Source: Saprospiraceae bacterium (GTDB lineage Bacteria > Bacteroidota > Bacteroidia > Chitinophagales > Saprospiraceae). Taken from it: DNA of 64,000 bases. The notes beneath the pieces were generated by a model, which had not been told where the DNA came from, did no database searches, and was given only the letters and a program-made list of their open reading frames with translations. Every line of letters begins with the position of its first letter. The stretch's first letter is position 1. Shown one piece after another: positions 17,501-25,899 of this stretch. Location of the stretch: positions 248,001-312,000 of the forward strand of contig JANWXM010000001.1 in the NCBI GenBank assembly GCA_025055285.1, in the 5' to 3' direction. The position numbers were made by a program, and so were the translations under genes.

Positions 17501-18142
17501 CGTATGGTTATATCGACGTATGATATGACCCGTTACTGCGTCGACCGTTATAGTCCACATGTCGGAGGTATTGGCCTGGTCTAAGAAGACTTTCCAGGCA
17601 AGGCGCGGCTGTGCATCTTCATTGAGGTCGTAGCAAATTTCTACCGAGATGTCTTGGCGTGCGACTTTACCTGGATTGAAGACCCACATGCGATCGCTTA
17701 TTTTTTGCTTTAGGCGTGGCATATCTGTCGCGGCAAAACCTAGGTCTCGCAATACAAGATCTAATGCGCGCGCAGCACTTAGAGAGGGTAGGGTAGTGTT
17801 GACACGTTGGGCCAAATCAGGGATAAAACGATGCCCTAGGTGATATACCTGCCCGTCGCGAATGTGTAGGCCGAAAAGTGCATTGTGCACCGGTATACCT
17901 GCGTGCTGTTGCTGCAACCAGACGTGAACGACCCGGTTGTGCTGGCTAGTGTAGATATCGCTAATGCGCACCTCGGCCACGTCTTGAGCTGATAGATTGA
18001 ACTGCACAGGGTTAGTGCGTAAAAAGCGCAGTGCCGTCTCCTGAGCAGTGGCGATGTCCTGTGCATGCATTCCAACATTAATAAATATCAGAGAGACAAG
18101 GGCCGCCATAGTCCCTAGGCGAGGTAGTAGCTTACTAAACAT
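14597..18142 (-). CDS. Secreted M36 (fungalysin) metalloprotease with PA, DUF11-like and T9SS sorting domains
   Basis: An 1181-aa exported zinc protease. A signal peptide (1-27) is followed by an FTP/PepSY-like propeptide (about 30-220), then the M36 catalytic region with the zinc motif HEYGH at 583-587 and a downstream GEVWAAVLWDLYW helix. A protease-associated (PA) domain is inserted before the zinc site (about 455-560, with GKIAMIDRGICQF). A DUF11-like CARDB module (about 785-870, VTDPLPQGLSLVSV) and a beta-sandwich follow. The last 85 residues form a T9SS sorting domain (RVQPNPVVDWLSV ... LPAGIYALRV ... IKIIKQ). It is likely secreted through the outer membrane and processed. A strong terminator follows the gene. 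Confidence 0.92.
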   Translation of the reverse strand: MFSKLLPRLGTMAALVSLIFINVGMHAQDIATAQETALRFLRTNPVQFNLSAQDVAEVRISDIYTSQHNRVVHVWLQQQHAGIPVHNALFGLHIRDGQVYHLGHRFIPDLAQRVNTTLPSLSAARALDLVLRDLGFAATDMPRLKQKISDRMWVFNPGKVARQDISVEICYDLNEDAQPRLAWKVFLDQANTSDMWTITVDAVTGHIIRRYNHTLYCKAGHAHRVDGDCREYEDAALASSALSSASELLDANEAYRVFALPAESPAHGSQVLVTNPAHPVASPYGWLDVNGQPGPEYNYTRGNNVWAYHDKANDNTPSPNESPTASNYIFDFPYKPNAEPDTNIQASITNLFYMNNMMHDLMYIFGFDEQAGNFQQNNYNRGGIGNDFIRAEALDSGGENNANFSTPADGSSGRMQMYLWSGESGNVVRVNRPVFLEGTYYAQPASGWGAPITTTPVTGDVVITDDGSGSTDATKNCKPPVNDLKGKIAMIDRGICQFGYKALLAQQAGAIGCIICNFEDATVGMAAGDFGAQVNIPVVMMSKPNCDLLRQYAGLGLNISLVRPTVTGPQRLDGSFDNGIIAHEYGHGISNRLTGGPSQVNCLNNAEQMGEGWSDWFTLITTVRPGDVPKQRRGVGTFVLRQPNDGVGIRRAPYSTDMSINPHTYGTVANSVGPHAIGEVWAAVLWDLYWAFVEKYGYDPNWNNKNSGNYRAIQHVMDGMKLQPCSPGFIDGRNAIMLANVLNYKGEDTCLISRVFARRGMGVFSNQGSSNNSGDGVEDFNPIPTCIKELKISKSTSTPIIPPGGEAVFTITVINHKDETAEGVVVTDPLPQGLSLVSVSHGGTDIGGVVTWNLGNLASGQQITLTYRAKSAPANKSILYFRDNMDEEGNLWGSYSLLDNVANTFYLQENQVRVGNRAWRVDALASQTDQVLGTYELIPVQGAKPVLRFWHRYNTEAGADAGFIEVQIEGESSWHRFDRSKVFRGSYSGGIQYSTFAIPFLSGFSGNSNGWVHSYVDLSDFAGKKIFLRFRFGTNNSTSPADGHWIIDQVDLFDMLNYDTEACVRSKAGDQACARAAARGVIVDTDAIISTDEPDAANLLSIRVQPNPVVDWLSVTFGAAVKDPVSLSIWTTDGRQVAQMRLPAVHVGQTVPFDVRTLPAGIYALRVESSAGLSTIKIIKQ

Positions 18143-18274
18143 AAAACAGAGAGTGTGTTAAAAGTTTGGTGATAACATGTTATATGTGTGCACTTTTTTA
18201 ATTGCACAAAATTAAGGCTTTTGTTGGGCTAATCTTTTTAGTTCTGACAACATTTACCACTAAGAATTTTCGCC

Positions 18275-18610
18275 TCATCGGCGCTTCATCAAATAACGCC
18301 GAATATCCTCCACAGGATACACTATGACGACTTCCCAGCCATTCTCGTAGATAAAGTTCAAGCCATCTATGGCGCTGCGAAATTCGTAGCGCCGCCCTTT
18401 GTTATCGGTCAAACAATCATGTGGTCGGCGACTGCGCGTTTGGCCGTAGTCCACGCCCATGTGGTAAGTGCCATCTGGGCGTCGAAGAGGAGTAACTTCG
18501 ATATACGCTCCCGTGTTTGAGGGCGTCAGTAGCGTACCTTCTACGTACAATTGAGCATTGAGCGAAAAGGTTGCCGCAATGCCCACGGCTGTCATCAATA
18601 GGTGTTTCAT
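18275..18610 (-). CDS. Small secreted hypothetical protein
   Basis: The 111-aa protein begins with a signal peptide (MKHLLMTAVGIAATFSLNAQ). A short beta-rich domain follows: LYVEGTLLTPSNTGAYIEV, then HMGVDYGQTRSRRP and a C-terminal YENGWEVVIVYPVEDIRRYL. The ATG at 18610 is chosen because it starts the signal peptide; a longer frame to 18793 adds an unlikely 61-residue leader. The NGWEVV phrase resembles DUF4177-like small domains, but I do not make that assignment. Confidence 0.65.
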   Translation of the reverse strand: MKHLLMTAVGIAATFSLNAQLYVEGTLLTPSNTGAYIEVTPLRRPDGTYHMGVDYGQTRSRRPHDCLTDNKGRRYEFRSAIDGLNFIYENGWEVVIVYPVEDIRRYLMKRR

Positions 18611-18795
18611 ATCGTTCGTTTTTGGCAGCAAAGAAACATCGCTTGAATTAGCACAGGAGGAGATTAACCTGGAATTAACGGGTCGGTGGTTCTTGTCAAA
18701 CGCGCCCTCTGATGCCTCAACATTTCTTCGCGCGAAATGGAAGCTTTGGCTATGAAAGCTTTCAAGGACTGTGGTTGCTACTGCGTAGGGCATTT

Positions 18796-19074
18796 TTATT
18801 CGGTGGATATGCCCAATGTGGTATGGGATACGTCGCCATTATACTTGCTAGATAGGGCTCTTTTCTTTGGACGCTTTCTAAGGGCTTTAGTTATGACTTC
18901 TTGTATAGCATTGACGTCTACCCGAAGATTAGGTAAGAGGAAAGAACAGGCTCCTGTTTTCGCCTCGTAAATAAGCGGCGATAGGATGCTTGCTATGGCT
19001 GCCTCATTTAAATGACAATCCTTTCCTTGGGCTGCATTTCGCCTAATTTTTTCTAGTTCAGTGCTCGTGCCCAA
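18796..19074 (-). CDS. Possible small protein downstream of ferredoxin
   Basis: A 92-codon frame begins with TTG inside the last codons of the ferredoxin gene, a 17-bp overlap on the same strand. Residues 4-72 look protein-like (ELEKIRRNAAQGKDCHLNEA, then LPNLRVDVNAIQEVITKALR), while the final 20 residues look random. It may be real and translationally coupled to the ferredoxin, or a chance open frame. No family is recognised. Confidence 0.35.
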   Translation of the reverse strand: MGTSTELEKIRRNAAQGKDCHLNEAAIASILSPLIYEAKTGACSFLLPNLRVDVNAIQEVITKALRKRPKKRALSSKYNGDVSHTTLGISTE

Positions 19075-19399
19075 TGATGCGTCGCTGGTCAGGAATGGTT
19101 ACCACGATGTCGGCATTGTTATCTAGAATGACACATTGACAGCCCAAGCGACTCTCTAACCGCGGATTGATAGCGCGATCGATGAAATCTTCCTCTCTCT
19201 CCGAAATTTCCTCGAGAAATTCCTCGCCTTTCTCGATGTAGACATGACAGGTAGAACAGGCGCACACACCACCACAATTGTGGTTCAGATGAATGTCAAA
19301 TTCCTCAGTAATTTCTAAGATGGAACGTCCCTCAAAATCGCCTACTACCGTCTTTTCTGGAATGGATTTATCTTCAAACAAGAAACGTATCTTAGCCAC
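19058..19399 (-). CDS. 2Fe-2S ferredoxin (adrenodoxin/ISC type)
   Basis: The 113-aa electron carrier has the plant/adrenodoxin-type cluster ligands: NCGGVCACSTCHVYIE (C-x5-C-x2-C) and a fourth Cys in LGCQCV. The acidic helix EEFLEEISEREEDFID is typical of the Fdx that serves Fe-S cluster assembly or hydroxylating systems in the cytoplasm. No isc genes are adjacent, so the partner cannot be named. It is divergent from the acetyltransferase gene at 19580. Confidence 0.9.
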   Translation of the reverse strand: MAKIRFLFEDKSIPEKTVVGDFEGRSILEITEEFDIHLNHNCGGVCACSTCHVYIEKGEEFLEEISEREEDFIDRAINPRLESRLGCQCVILDNNADIVVTIPDQRRIIGHEH

Positions 19400-19579
19400 A
19401 ATTGCAAGATGTTTCAGGTGAAATCTAACTTCGAGCTAAACAGATAATAAGGAGAAAAGTTCTGCGTTTCGAGGCGATTTCTTTTTACTAGGCGTATTGC
19501 CGTGGCGTTCTAGCCTACCTGAAGAAGAGGAATTTTATTTTTCCTTTGCGTGCTTAGTTTGGCGTCTCCTCGTTGGCTT

Positions 19580-20041
19580 ATGGAAAAAATGTGGGTTGCT
19601 TGCAAGTCGTTTGAAGCCCTAACGATATACGAATTGTATGATATCATGGCCTTGCGCCAGGAAGTGTTCGTCGTTGAACAGAATTGTGCTTACTTAGATG
19701 CCGATGGAAAGGATCTTCAGGCATGGCATGTGATGGGACGCGATGAACAAGGGCGCCTTGTGGCATACACGCGCCTTCTGCCTGTAGGAGTCGTATATGA
19801 GGGCTATGCCTCCATCGGACGGGTGGTTAGTGCTCCTTTTGCGCGGCGTACTGGAGCAGGGCGTTCTATCATGGAGCACAGCATCGCCTTGTGTCGGCAA
19901 TTGTTTGGCTCAGTACCCCTTAAGATTAGCGCTCAAACATATTTGTTGAAATTTTACGAAAGTTTTGGTTTCCGCTCTACAGGAGAAGCGTACCTCGAAG
20001 ATGGTATACCGCATACGACAATGATACGGGAACATTATTAA
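19580..20041 (+). CDS. GNAT family N-acetyltransferase (ElaA-like)
   Basis: The 153-aa enzyme matches the ElaA branch of GNAT acetyltransferases. It has KSFEALTIYELYDIMALRQE, then VFVVEQNCAYLDADGKD, the acetyl-CoA loop RRTGAGRSIMEHSI, and FYESFGFRSTGEAYLEDGIP. Such proteins transfer an acetyl group from acetyl-CoA; the acceptor is unknown. The ATG at 19580 gives a normal family start; upstream TTG codons would add ten unlikely residues. Its stop codon overlaps that of the convergent antiporter gene in a TTAA palindrome. Confidence 0.88.
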   Translation: MEKMWVACKSFEALTIYELYDIMALRQEVFVVEQNCAYLDADGKDLQAWHVMGRDEQGRLVAYTRLLPVGVVYEGYASIGRVVSAPFARRTGAGRSIMEHSIALCRQLFGSVPLKISAQTYLLKFYESFGFRSTGEAYLEDGIPHTTMIREHY

Positions 20042-21903
20042 ATGAGTTTTCCCGAGCGCATAGGTTCGCTGTCCCAGGCGTGGTCGCTAGCGGTTAGGTT
20101 AGCCATGAGGTCATCTTGTAAGAGGCGTTCCTGCATTTCAATTTCCTCTTTGACCGTCAGGACGTAATCGCGTGCTTCTCGCCGTGCGGCAGCGAGTTTG
20201 CGCAACGAGCGTTCGTCGTAGCGAATGAAGCGCTGAGCTTGCCGGTGGGCCGTATACCGGCGAAATCCCATGGCTACCAGTACGTCCTCGGCCAGATTAA
20301 CGGCGGTATATAGCGTTTCACGATAAATATGTTTGACGTCGTGTTCAATGAGGTCATAGGCATCCATGCGGTTGCGGGCGCGAGCAAAAATGTGCAGGTG
20401 TGGAAAATGTTTGCGCAAAAGTTCAATGATACGCGCATTCGTTTCAGGCGAATCTATGGCGGCAATAAACACCCGGGCCTTACTAGCTCCGGCCGCCTCG
20501 AGTATTTCCAAACGAGTGGCATCGCCATAGTAAACTTTGAACCCCATTTTGCGCAGCAGCTCTACGCGATCTGAGTCGTGGTCTAAAATGGTCGCTTCGA
20601 TGCCATTGGCGCGCAGCAGACGGCCAATTGTACTGCCGAAATGCCCAAAGCCTGCAATGATTACCGGATGCTGTTCTTCCACTACGTCGCTAGGGCGTGG
20701 ATCTGGATTTTGCTTGACGCCAAAATAAGGGTCTATCAGCCGGTCATTGGCAAGCAATAGAAAAGGTGTGGCGAACATACTAATAGCCGTCACGGACATC
20801 AGCTGATTGGCGAGCTGTTGAGGGAGCAGGTCAATCTGTTGAGCAAAGCTGATAAGCACAAAGGCGAATTCGCCTACTTGACTCATAGCCAGGGCGAAAG
20901 GAAGGTTTTGCTCGTTGCTAAGGCGAAAAAATCGCCCTATGACAAATAAGCTAATCCCTTTGATGAGCATGACAAGTACGCTAGTAATCAAGATGAAATC
21001 GGGCGCTTCCAAAACCAAATTAAAGTCTAGTGCTGCTCCGACTCCTATAAAAAATAGCCCTAGCAATAGCCCTTTGAAAGGCGATAGGTCGCTCTCTAAC
21101 TCGTGCCGAAATTCGCTATTGGCCAAGACAACACCTGCTAGGAAAGCGCCCAGAGCAGGGCTAAGGCCGATGATTTGCATCAAATATGAGATAGCCAAAA
21201 CCAAGAGCAGAGAGGCTGCTGTAAAGAGCTCATGCATACGCGTTCGAGCTACCGCACGCAACATGGGCACAATAAGGTAGCGTCCTAGAAAGAAAATACT
21301 GCCTCCAGCACCCACCACTACAATAGCCTGCAACCAGCTAGGTAAATCCTCTATCTGAGTGTGCAACCTCTGTTCTGCACTAAGAGGTACTTGGCCCGCA
21401 GTTAACAAAGGCAACAGTGCCAGAATAGGAATTACGGCAATATCTTGAAAAAGCAGTACGGAGAAGGCCGATTGCCCCATCGTCGAACGCGCGTTCCCGC
21501 GTTCCTTAAGCGTTTGCAGCACAATGGCAGTCGAAGACATCGAAAACGCTAAAGCTACTGTTAAGGCAACGGACCAAGACCAGCCGAAAGAAAGAAACAG
21601 GCCTCCTAATAGCAGCGTCGTTAGGCTCATCTGGCTCATGCCCAGCCCCAGAATGGAACGCCGCATTGCCCAAAATTGCGCTGGCTCCAGTTCCAGCCCA
21701 ATTATGAAGAGCATCATTACCACACCCATCTCGGCAAAGTGCATCAATTCAGTGCGCTCTTCACCAACCAAGCCTAATCCAAAAGGACCAATTAGAATGC
21801 CGGCCAGTAGATAGCCTAACACAGCACTGAGACCCAGGCGTTTAATGAGTGGAACGCACAACACAGCCGCTCCTAAGTAAATAATTGCTTGCTGCAGAAA
21901 CAT
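20038..21903 (-). CDS. CPA2 family cation/proton antiporter with RCK_N domain (KefB/KefC-like)
   Basis: A 621-aa inner-membrane antiporter that exchanges K+ or Na+ for H+. The first 390 residues form the multi-helix Na_H_Exchanger domain (ALGAFLAGVVLANSEFRHEL, then a second repeat). A TrkA-N/RCK nucleotide-binding domain follows at about 410-540 (PVIIAGFGHFGSTIGRLLRA, LDHDSDRVELL, YYGDATRLEILEAAGA). The C-terminus has a charged helical tail. This architecture is that of glutathione-gated KefB/C and of other RCK-regulated CPA2 exchangers; no ancillary KefF/G gene is adjacent. It probably protects against cation or pH stress. Confidence 0.9.
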   Translation of the reverse strand: MFLQQAIIYLGAAVLCVPLIKRLGLSAVLGYLLAGILIGPFGLGLVGEERTELMHFAEMGVVMMLFIIGLELEPAQFWAMRRSILGLGMSQMSLTTLLLGGLFLSFGWSWSVALTVALAFSMSSTAIVLQTLKERGNARSTMGQSAFSVLLFQDIAVIPILALLPLLTAGQVPLSAEQRLHTQIEDLPSWLQAIVVVGAGGSIFFLGRYLIVPMLRAVARTRMHELFTAASLLLVLAISYLMQIIGLSPALGAFLAGVVLANSEFRHELESDLSPFKGLLLGLFFIGVGAALDFNLVLEAPDFILITSVLVMLIKGISLFVIGRFFRLSNEQNLPFALAMSQVGEFAFVLISFAQQIDLLPQQLANQLMSVTAISMFATPFLLLANDRLIDPYFGVKQNPDPRPSDVVEEQHPVIIAGFGHFGSTIGRLLRANGIEATILDHDSDRVELLRKMGFKVYYGDATRLEILEAAGASKARVFIAAIDSPETNARIIELLRKHFPHLHIFARARNRMDAYDLIEHDVKHIYRETLYTAVNLAEDVLVAMGFRRYTAHRQAQRFIRYDERSLRKLAAARREARDYVLTVKEEIEMQERLLQDDLMANLTASDHAWDSEPMRSGKLI

Positions 21904-22095
21904 ACGCGACAGTTTCGGCTAAAAAATAAAGGTGTGGGATACGCTTGCTCGCAGGCTGTCAGATGAGCAAGAATAGACCGCAAATAAAAAGGAGCATTGC
22001 GCTTTCGGAAAAGCACTGAAAAACAAAGGGATGGGCTTCAAAAGTAAAAAGATTTCCCCTACGGCTCAAAGAAATACGCACGGAATAGCTCTCTC

Positions 22096-23649
22096 TCAAG
22101 GCGTCACCACTAAACGCAGCACTGAGCGCCCGTTATGGCCTTGAAGCGTTATGAAATAAATGCCTGCAGCGCCAAATATTTCAACGGGCAGTTCAATGGA
22201 GTTCTCCCCTGCGGTGAAGAAGAACTTCGAGCGTTCGAAGAGCTGGCGTCCAGCGGCATCGAACACATACACGTCGGCCATAAAGGAAGAAATACTTTCT
22301 ACAATGAGGCGAGGGCCTCCACCCAGCTTGACAGGATTGGGTGCGAGGTATTGGCGTCTCACTTGAGTAATTTCCCCTAATGAAGAGACGTTCGAAGTGC
22401 GAAAGCTAGATTGCCGAGCAGCAGCACAGGTAACGTACTCATTAAATGGCCGCACGCGCCACTGATAAATGCGATTAGGTTGGAGCGAATTCACCGTCAA
22501 AGAGGTGTTTTTGGTAATGAAAGACTGAGCAAACGAGGAGCTAAATGAATTTACAATGTCGAACTCCACGAGATAATAAGTGGCGCCTGGTACAGCTTTC
22601 CATTCCACTACTACTTCATCGTAAAAAGGCACATTGACGCCACCTACAGGAGAGATGAGCAAGTCTGGCGGCGTATTGATTTCGGTTGCTACGGGTAAGA
22701 AGTTGTTAATCAAATACTTGCGCGCACTGGAGGCGAGGTCAGCTAAGATAGCACTCTGCTGCTGAGGCGTAAAGACATACTCGCTACAGAAGTTAAAGTA
22801 GCCCATCATGTTGTTGGCCATAGGGCTCACGGGTACACCCAAGGGGTCTTGAGCTCCGCCATTGTAAGAGCAGATCGTGGCGTTGAAACCAAAATTGTAA
22901 TCGGGAGGTGTATCACAAATCTTGTCTGCAGCAGTCGTACAGTTGGTGCCATTCATGCGTTCAGTAGGTACTCCTCCTGGCGAGGTGATAGGCGCTCTAG
23001 GCCAGGTAGGAAAGGTGTTGTTAAACGGTTGACTTTCCCAGCCAAAAAAAGTATGCTGAAGACTGAAGAAATGACCAATCTCGTGAGGCAAAGTAGAATT
23101 GCTCTTGGAGCCGCTGATTTGGTCCTTGCGACATACAATCCAGTCGCGCTGAGGGCTGTAATAGGCTAATGTAACCCCTGGCTGGTTATTGTTTGTCGCT
23201 GCTTGGTTGACAATGTAAATGTTTATAGCACCGGGATGTCGTTGGGCTTGCATGATAGACCAGGCGGTCTGGTTGTTGTAAACGTTGTTGTCGTTGATGT
23301 TATAGTTAAAGAGCGTGCCGTTTGTTGGATGAGGGCGCAAATAGAAGCGGATATTCATAGGTTCGAAGGCCCTGTTGAGTGCGCAAAGCTGCTCTAACAC
23401 TCTCGATTCAAGGATTTTGCCTTTGCCCTGGCTGTCCCCCACGAGATGGAAATGAACAGGCACGTATCGAATATTGCCGCGCTCCTGAGCAATTCGCCCA
23501 ATGCGTTCAAGATTAGCTAGTAGGCGAGGCTCCATGACTAACTGGTCTTGCATGGAGGTGCCGCACACCCCGCGTACGTACTCTTCCTGAGCAAGCGCTC
23601 CCTTAAAGAGAAGCAGGAAAACGAATAAGATGCATGCAATAACCTTCAT
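22096..23649 (-). CDS. Secreted M43 (pappalysin-type) metalloprotease with Fn3 and T9SS sorting domains
   Basis: A 517-aa secreted zinc protease. It has a signal peptide (MKVIACILFVFLLLFKGALAQ) and a catalytic domain with the metzincin motif HEIGHFFSLQH at residues 189-199, where the usual Gly is Ser. Disulfide-type cysteines and the Met-turn-like NNMMGYFNFCSEYVFT follow. A fibronectin-III-like domain lies at about 330-420 (VEWKAVPGATYYLVEFD ... YQWRVRPFN). The tail is a T9SS sorting domain (YLAPNPVKLGG ... AAGIYFITLQ ... LRLVVTP). The ATG at 23649 starts the signal peptide. It is not closely linked to another gene. Confidence 0.88.
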   Translation of the reverse strand: MKVIACILFVFLLLFKGALAQEEYVRGVCGTSMQDQLVMEPRLLANLERIGRIAQERGNIRYVPVHFHLVGDSQGKGKILESRVLEQLCALNRAFEPMNIRFYLRPHPTNGTLFNYNINDNNVYNNQTAWSIMQAQRHPGAINIYIVNQAATNNNQPGVTLAYYSPQRDWIVCRKDQISGSKSNSTLPHEIGHFFSLQHTFFGWESQPFNNTFPTWPRAPITSPGGVPTERMNGTNCTTAADKICDTPPDYNFGFNATICSYNGGAQDPLGVPVSPMANNMMGYFNFCSEYVFTPQQQSAILADLASSARKYLINNFLPVATEINTPPDLLISPVGGVNVPFYDEVVVEWKAVPGATYYLVEFDIVNSFSSSFAQSFITKNTSLTVNSLQPNRIYQWRVRPFNEYVTCAAARQSSFRTSNVSSLGEITQVRRQYLAPNPVKLGGGPRLIVESISSFMADVYVFDAAGRQLFERSKFFFTAGENSIELPVEIFGAAGIYFITLQGHNGRSVLRLVVTP

Positions 23650-23853
23650 GATTGAGGAAGTGATGAGCACTTGACTTAAAAACGAGGGTTATCTCTAAAG
23701 ATTATCTTAGTTCCGTTCCTCTCCTTCCTGGAAATTATTTGCCTTCCATCAATATGCGGGCTACAGCCGTCTCTTTGTTCGCTTATGGTGAATAGCATTC
23801 GCACGCTACGACAAGAGCCAACCGTACGGAAGGGCGAACACGGCTTTGTCCTG

Positions 23854-24063
23854 CTAGTTCTGGCTAAGGGGCTCTTTCCCGCAAGGCTCGCCGACCGTTC
23901 GGCCACATACACCACAAGTAGCGCCTTGTTCGCGCAGAAAGGGATTGTTGTTGGCACACGTTCCGCGGAACTCCCCATCCTTTGCAAAAAGAATCCTAAG
24001 ACTAAAAAAGAAGAAAGCTACGAGAACTAGGGCTATCGCTAAAGCAATTACAGCAATTGTCAT
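23854..24063 (-). CDS. Small Cys-containing single-TM protein conserved in Bacteroidota
   Basis: The 69-aa protein has one N-terminal TM helix (residues 2-24), followed by a conserved-looking tail: FAKDGEFRGTCANNNPF then GATCGVCGRTVGEPC. Four cysteines (36, 50, 53, 61) could bind metal or form disulfides. I recognise the GEFRGTC-type tail from Bacteroidota genomes, where such proteins occur without known function. The ATG at 24063 is supported by a -7 element 19 bp upstream. Confidence 0.75.
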   Translation of the reverse strand: MTIAVIALAIALVLVAFFFFSLRILFAKDGEFRGTCANNNPFLREQGATCGVCGRTVGEPCGKEPLSQN

Positions 24064-24081
24064 GTGGGTAGAATTTTAACT

Positions 24082-24089
24082 CAAAGATA
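24082..24089 (-). promoter_or_regulatory. -7 element (TATCTTTG) for the 23854-24063 gene
   Basis: Minus-strand TATCTTTG is an exact fit to TAnnTTTG. It would start transcription about 12 nt before the ATG at 24063. No TTG at the expected -33 distance. Confidence 0.5.
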
Positions 24090-24472
24090 TTTTAAACAAA
24101 AAACTTGGGCGACATTTGGCGCGCTTTTTTGTAGCAAGCTATGAAAAAACAAGTCGCCGCATCGAAAGTTTGGCCACCTAGAGAAAGGATTAGCGCTTTC
24201 TCATCTCGCTGGAAAAACAATAATATTCTCCTGGGTGGAGGAAAGATAAAATTTTCGAAAGGGTGGGAGAGAACTTACCAGTATTGTAGAGAAATCTTTT
24301 TCTCAGCACAAGCGTTGCTCATTCTTTGTCTCCTAATATAGCTAAAAAGAGAAAAGTTGCTGCGCAAAAGAAGAAGTCGCAAATGCAGTCGTTTCTCTCT
24401 TTCGATGCTATGGCAAGGAATCGTCTAGTTTTAAAAATAAATTCTTTATAGGAGAAAAAAATATAAAAATAT
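24090..24472. other. Intergenic region between divergent genes
   Basis: About 380 bp, A+T-rich, with no gene I can support. It has a 7-bp hairpin (24181-24187 with 24196-24202, GAGAAAG/CTTTCTC). A purine-rich leader (AGGAGAAAAAAA, then AT-rich) precedes nhaD; the AGGAGA there lies too far from the ATG (about 17 nt) to be a classic ribosome binding site. Confidence 0.5.
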
Positions 24473-25807
24473 ATGGATTTACTTATCGTCGTTGTTTTTA
24501 TTATTGGTTACACCTTTATTGCTCTAGAACATCCACTTAAAATAGACAAATCAGCTTCTGCCTTGCTTACCGGCGTGCTGTGTTGGTTGGTATTGCTTTT
24601 TGGTATCGAGCAGATGCCTGAATACAAGAGTTTAAGTGTAGAGGAACGCGCCGACATTTACAAATTTCTGGATAGCAGCCTTTTTGAGCATGTGGGCGAG
24701 ATTGCAGAAATTCTTTTCTTTCTCATTGGCGCTATGACGATTGTAGAGTTAGTCGACCGCCATGAAGGTTTCCGCGTAATTACCGACCGCATTAAGACGC
24801 TCAACCGAGTGCGGCTATTGTGGATTACCTCCATCATTGCTTTCATCGCCTCTTCTATTTTAGACAACTTAACGACGACCATTATTATGTGCGCCCTAGT
24901 TCGGCGTCTGTTAAAACGCGAAGAAGACATGTGGGTCGCTGGCGGTTTTATCGTGTTGGCAGCCAATGCCGGAGGCGCATGGTCGCCCATTGGAGACGTT
25001 ACAACCATCATGCTCTGGATAGGTGGGCAAATTTCAACGTTTCATGTAATCAAAGTAGTGCTGGCTCCTTCAATCATTTGTCTGGTAGTACCACTATTAC
25101 TGGCATCCCTGAGCCTCAAAGGGCAAGTTGAAGCACCGGATTATTTAGAAGAACAAAACAATTATCAGTGGGCCAAGCATGAACAACTCCTAATTTTCAT
25201 CTTAGGTACGTTGGGTCTGCTTTTTGTTCCTGTTTTTAAGGCAATTACGCATTATCCTCCATTCATGGGTGTGCTATTATCTCTGGGTTTCATCTGGTAT
25301 GTTACTGAGTATATTCATCGCGATAAGCCTGCGGACGTACGCAGTGAGTTGTCAGTAGCTGCTGTTTTGCGGCGCATTGACACACCCAGTGTGCTTTTCT
25401 TCCTAGGTATTCTGCTAGCCGTAGGTGCTCTAGCCTCATCGGGTCATCTCCGGCTGTTGGCCTCTACTTTGGATCGCGTTTTCGAGGGCAATATCTACTC
25501 CCTCAACACGCTCATTGGCATGCTTTCGGCCATTGTAGATAATGTTCCGCTAGTGGCTGCTGCTATGGGGATGTACTCGATGGATGTCTACCCTCAAGAC
25601 CACGATTTTTGGACGCTGCTGGCCTATTGTGCCGGTACGGGCGGTAGTATGTTGGTCATCGGTTCGGCAGCGGGTGTGGCGGCCATGGGTCTCTTGAAAA
25701 TGAACTTTATTTGGTATTTGAAGCGCATCAGTATATACGCTTTGATCGGCTATCTCGCGGGTATTGGAGCTTTCTATCTTCAGCATTTGCTTTTCACAAC
25801 CATATAA
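24473..25807 (+). CDS. nhaD: NhaD-type Na+/H+ antiporter
   Basis: A 444-aa inner-membrane protein with about 11-12 hydrophobic segments. It matches the NhaD branch of the ArsB/NhaD transporter superfamily: the start FIIGYTFIALEHPLKIDKSA, the ILDNLTTTIIMCALVRRLL loop, NAGGAWSPIGDVTTIMLWI and SAIVDNVPLVAAAMGMY, all hallmarks of NhaD. It should expel Na+ or Li+ against H+. It has its own A-rich leader and is followed by a separate unit starting at 25900. Confidence 0.92.
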   Translation: MDLLIVVVFIIGYTFIALEHPLKIDKSASALLTGVLCWLVLLFGIEQMPEYKSLSVEERADIYKFLDSSLFEHVGEIAEILFFLIGAMTIVELVDRHEGFRVITDRIKTLNRVRLLWITSIIAFIASSILDNLTTTIIMCALVRRLLKREEDMWVAGGFIVLAANAGGAWSPIGDVTTIMLWIGGQISTFHVIKVVLAPSIICLVVPLLLASLSLKGQVEAPDYLEEQNNYQWAKHEQLLIFILGTLGLLFVPVFKAITHYPPFMGVLLSLGFIWYVTEYIHRDKPADVRSELSVAAVLRRIDTPSVLFFLGILLAVGALASSGHLRLLASTLDRVFEGNIYSLNTLIGMLSAIVDNVPLVAAAMGMYSMDVYPQDHDFWTLLAYCAGTGGSMLVIGSAAGVAAMGLLKMNFIWYLKRISIYALIGYLAGIGAFYLQHLLFTTI

Positions 25808-25835
25808 AAGAGGCCTTTTGTCAATTAATTTAAAG

Positions 25836-25843
25836 TACTTTTG
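25836..25843 (+). promoter_or_regulatory. Candidate -7 element (TACTTTTG) for the methyltransferase/protease pair
   Basis: TACTTTTG fits TAnnTTTG. A TTTTG lies at 25816-25820 with a 15-bp spacer, shorter than usual, so the assignment is tentative. The leader to the ATG at 25900 would be about 50 nt. Confidence 0.4.
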
Positions 25844-25899
25844 AAGCGCAAAAGGGAGGTTGAACCGTGTTCTTTTGCGGCTACTAATGAGCTTGAGCC

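Noticed and set aside
24141-24341. 66-codon plus-strand frame
   Set aside because: Composition is basic and AT-driven; no start signal, no known motif, placed in a leader region.
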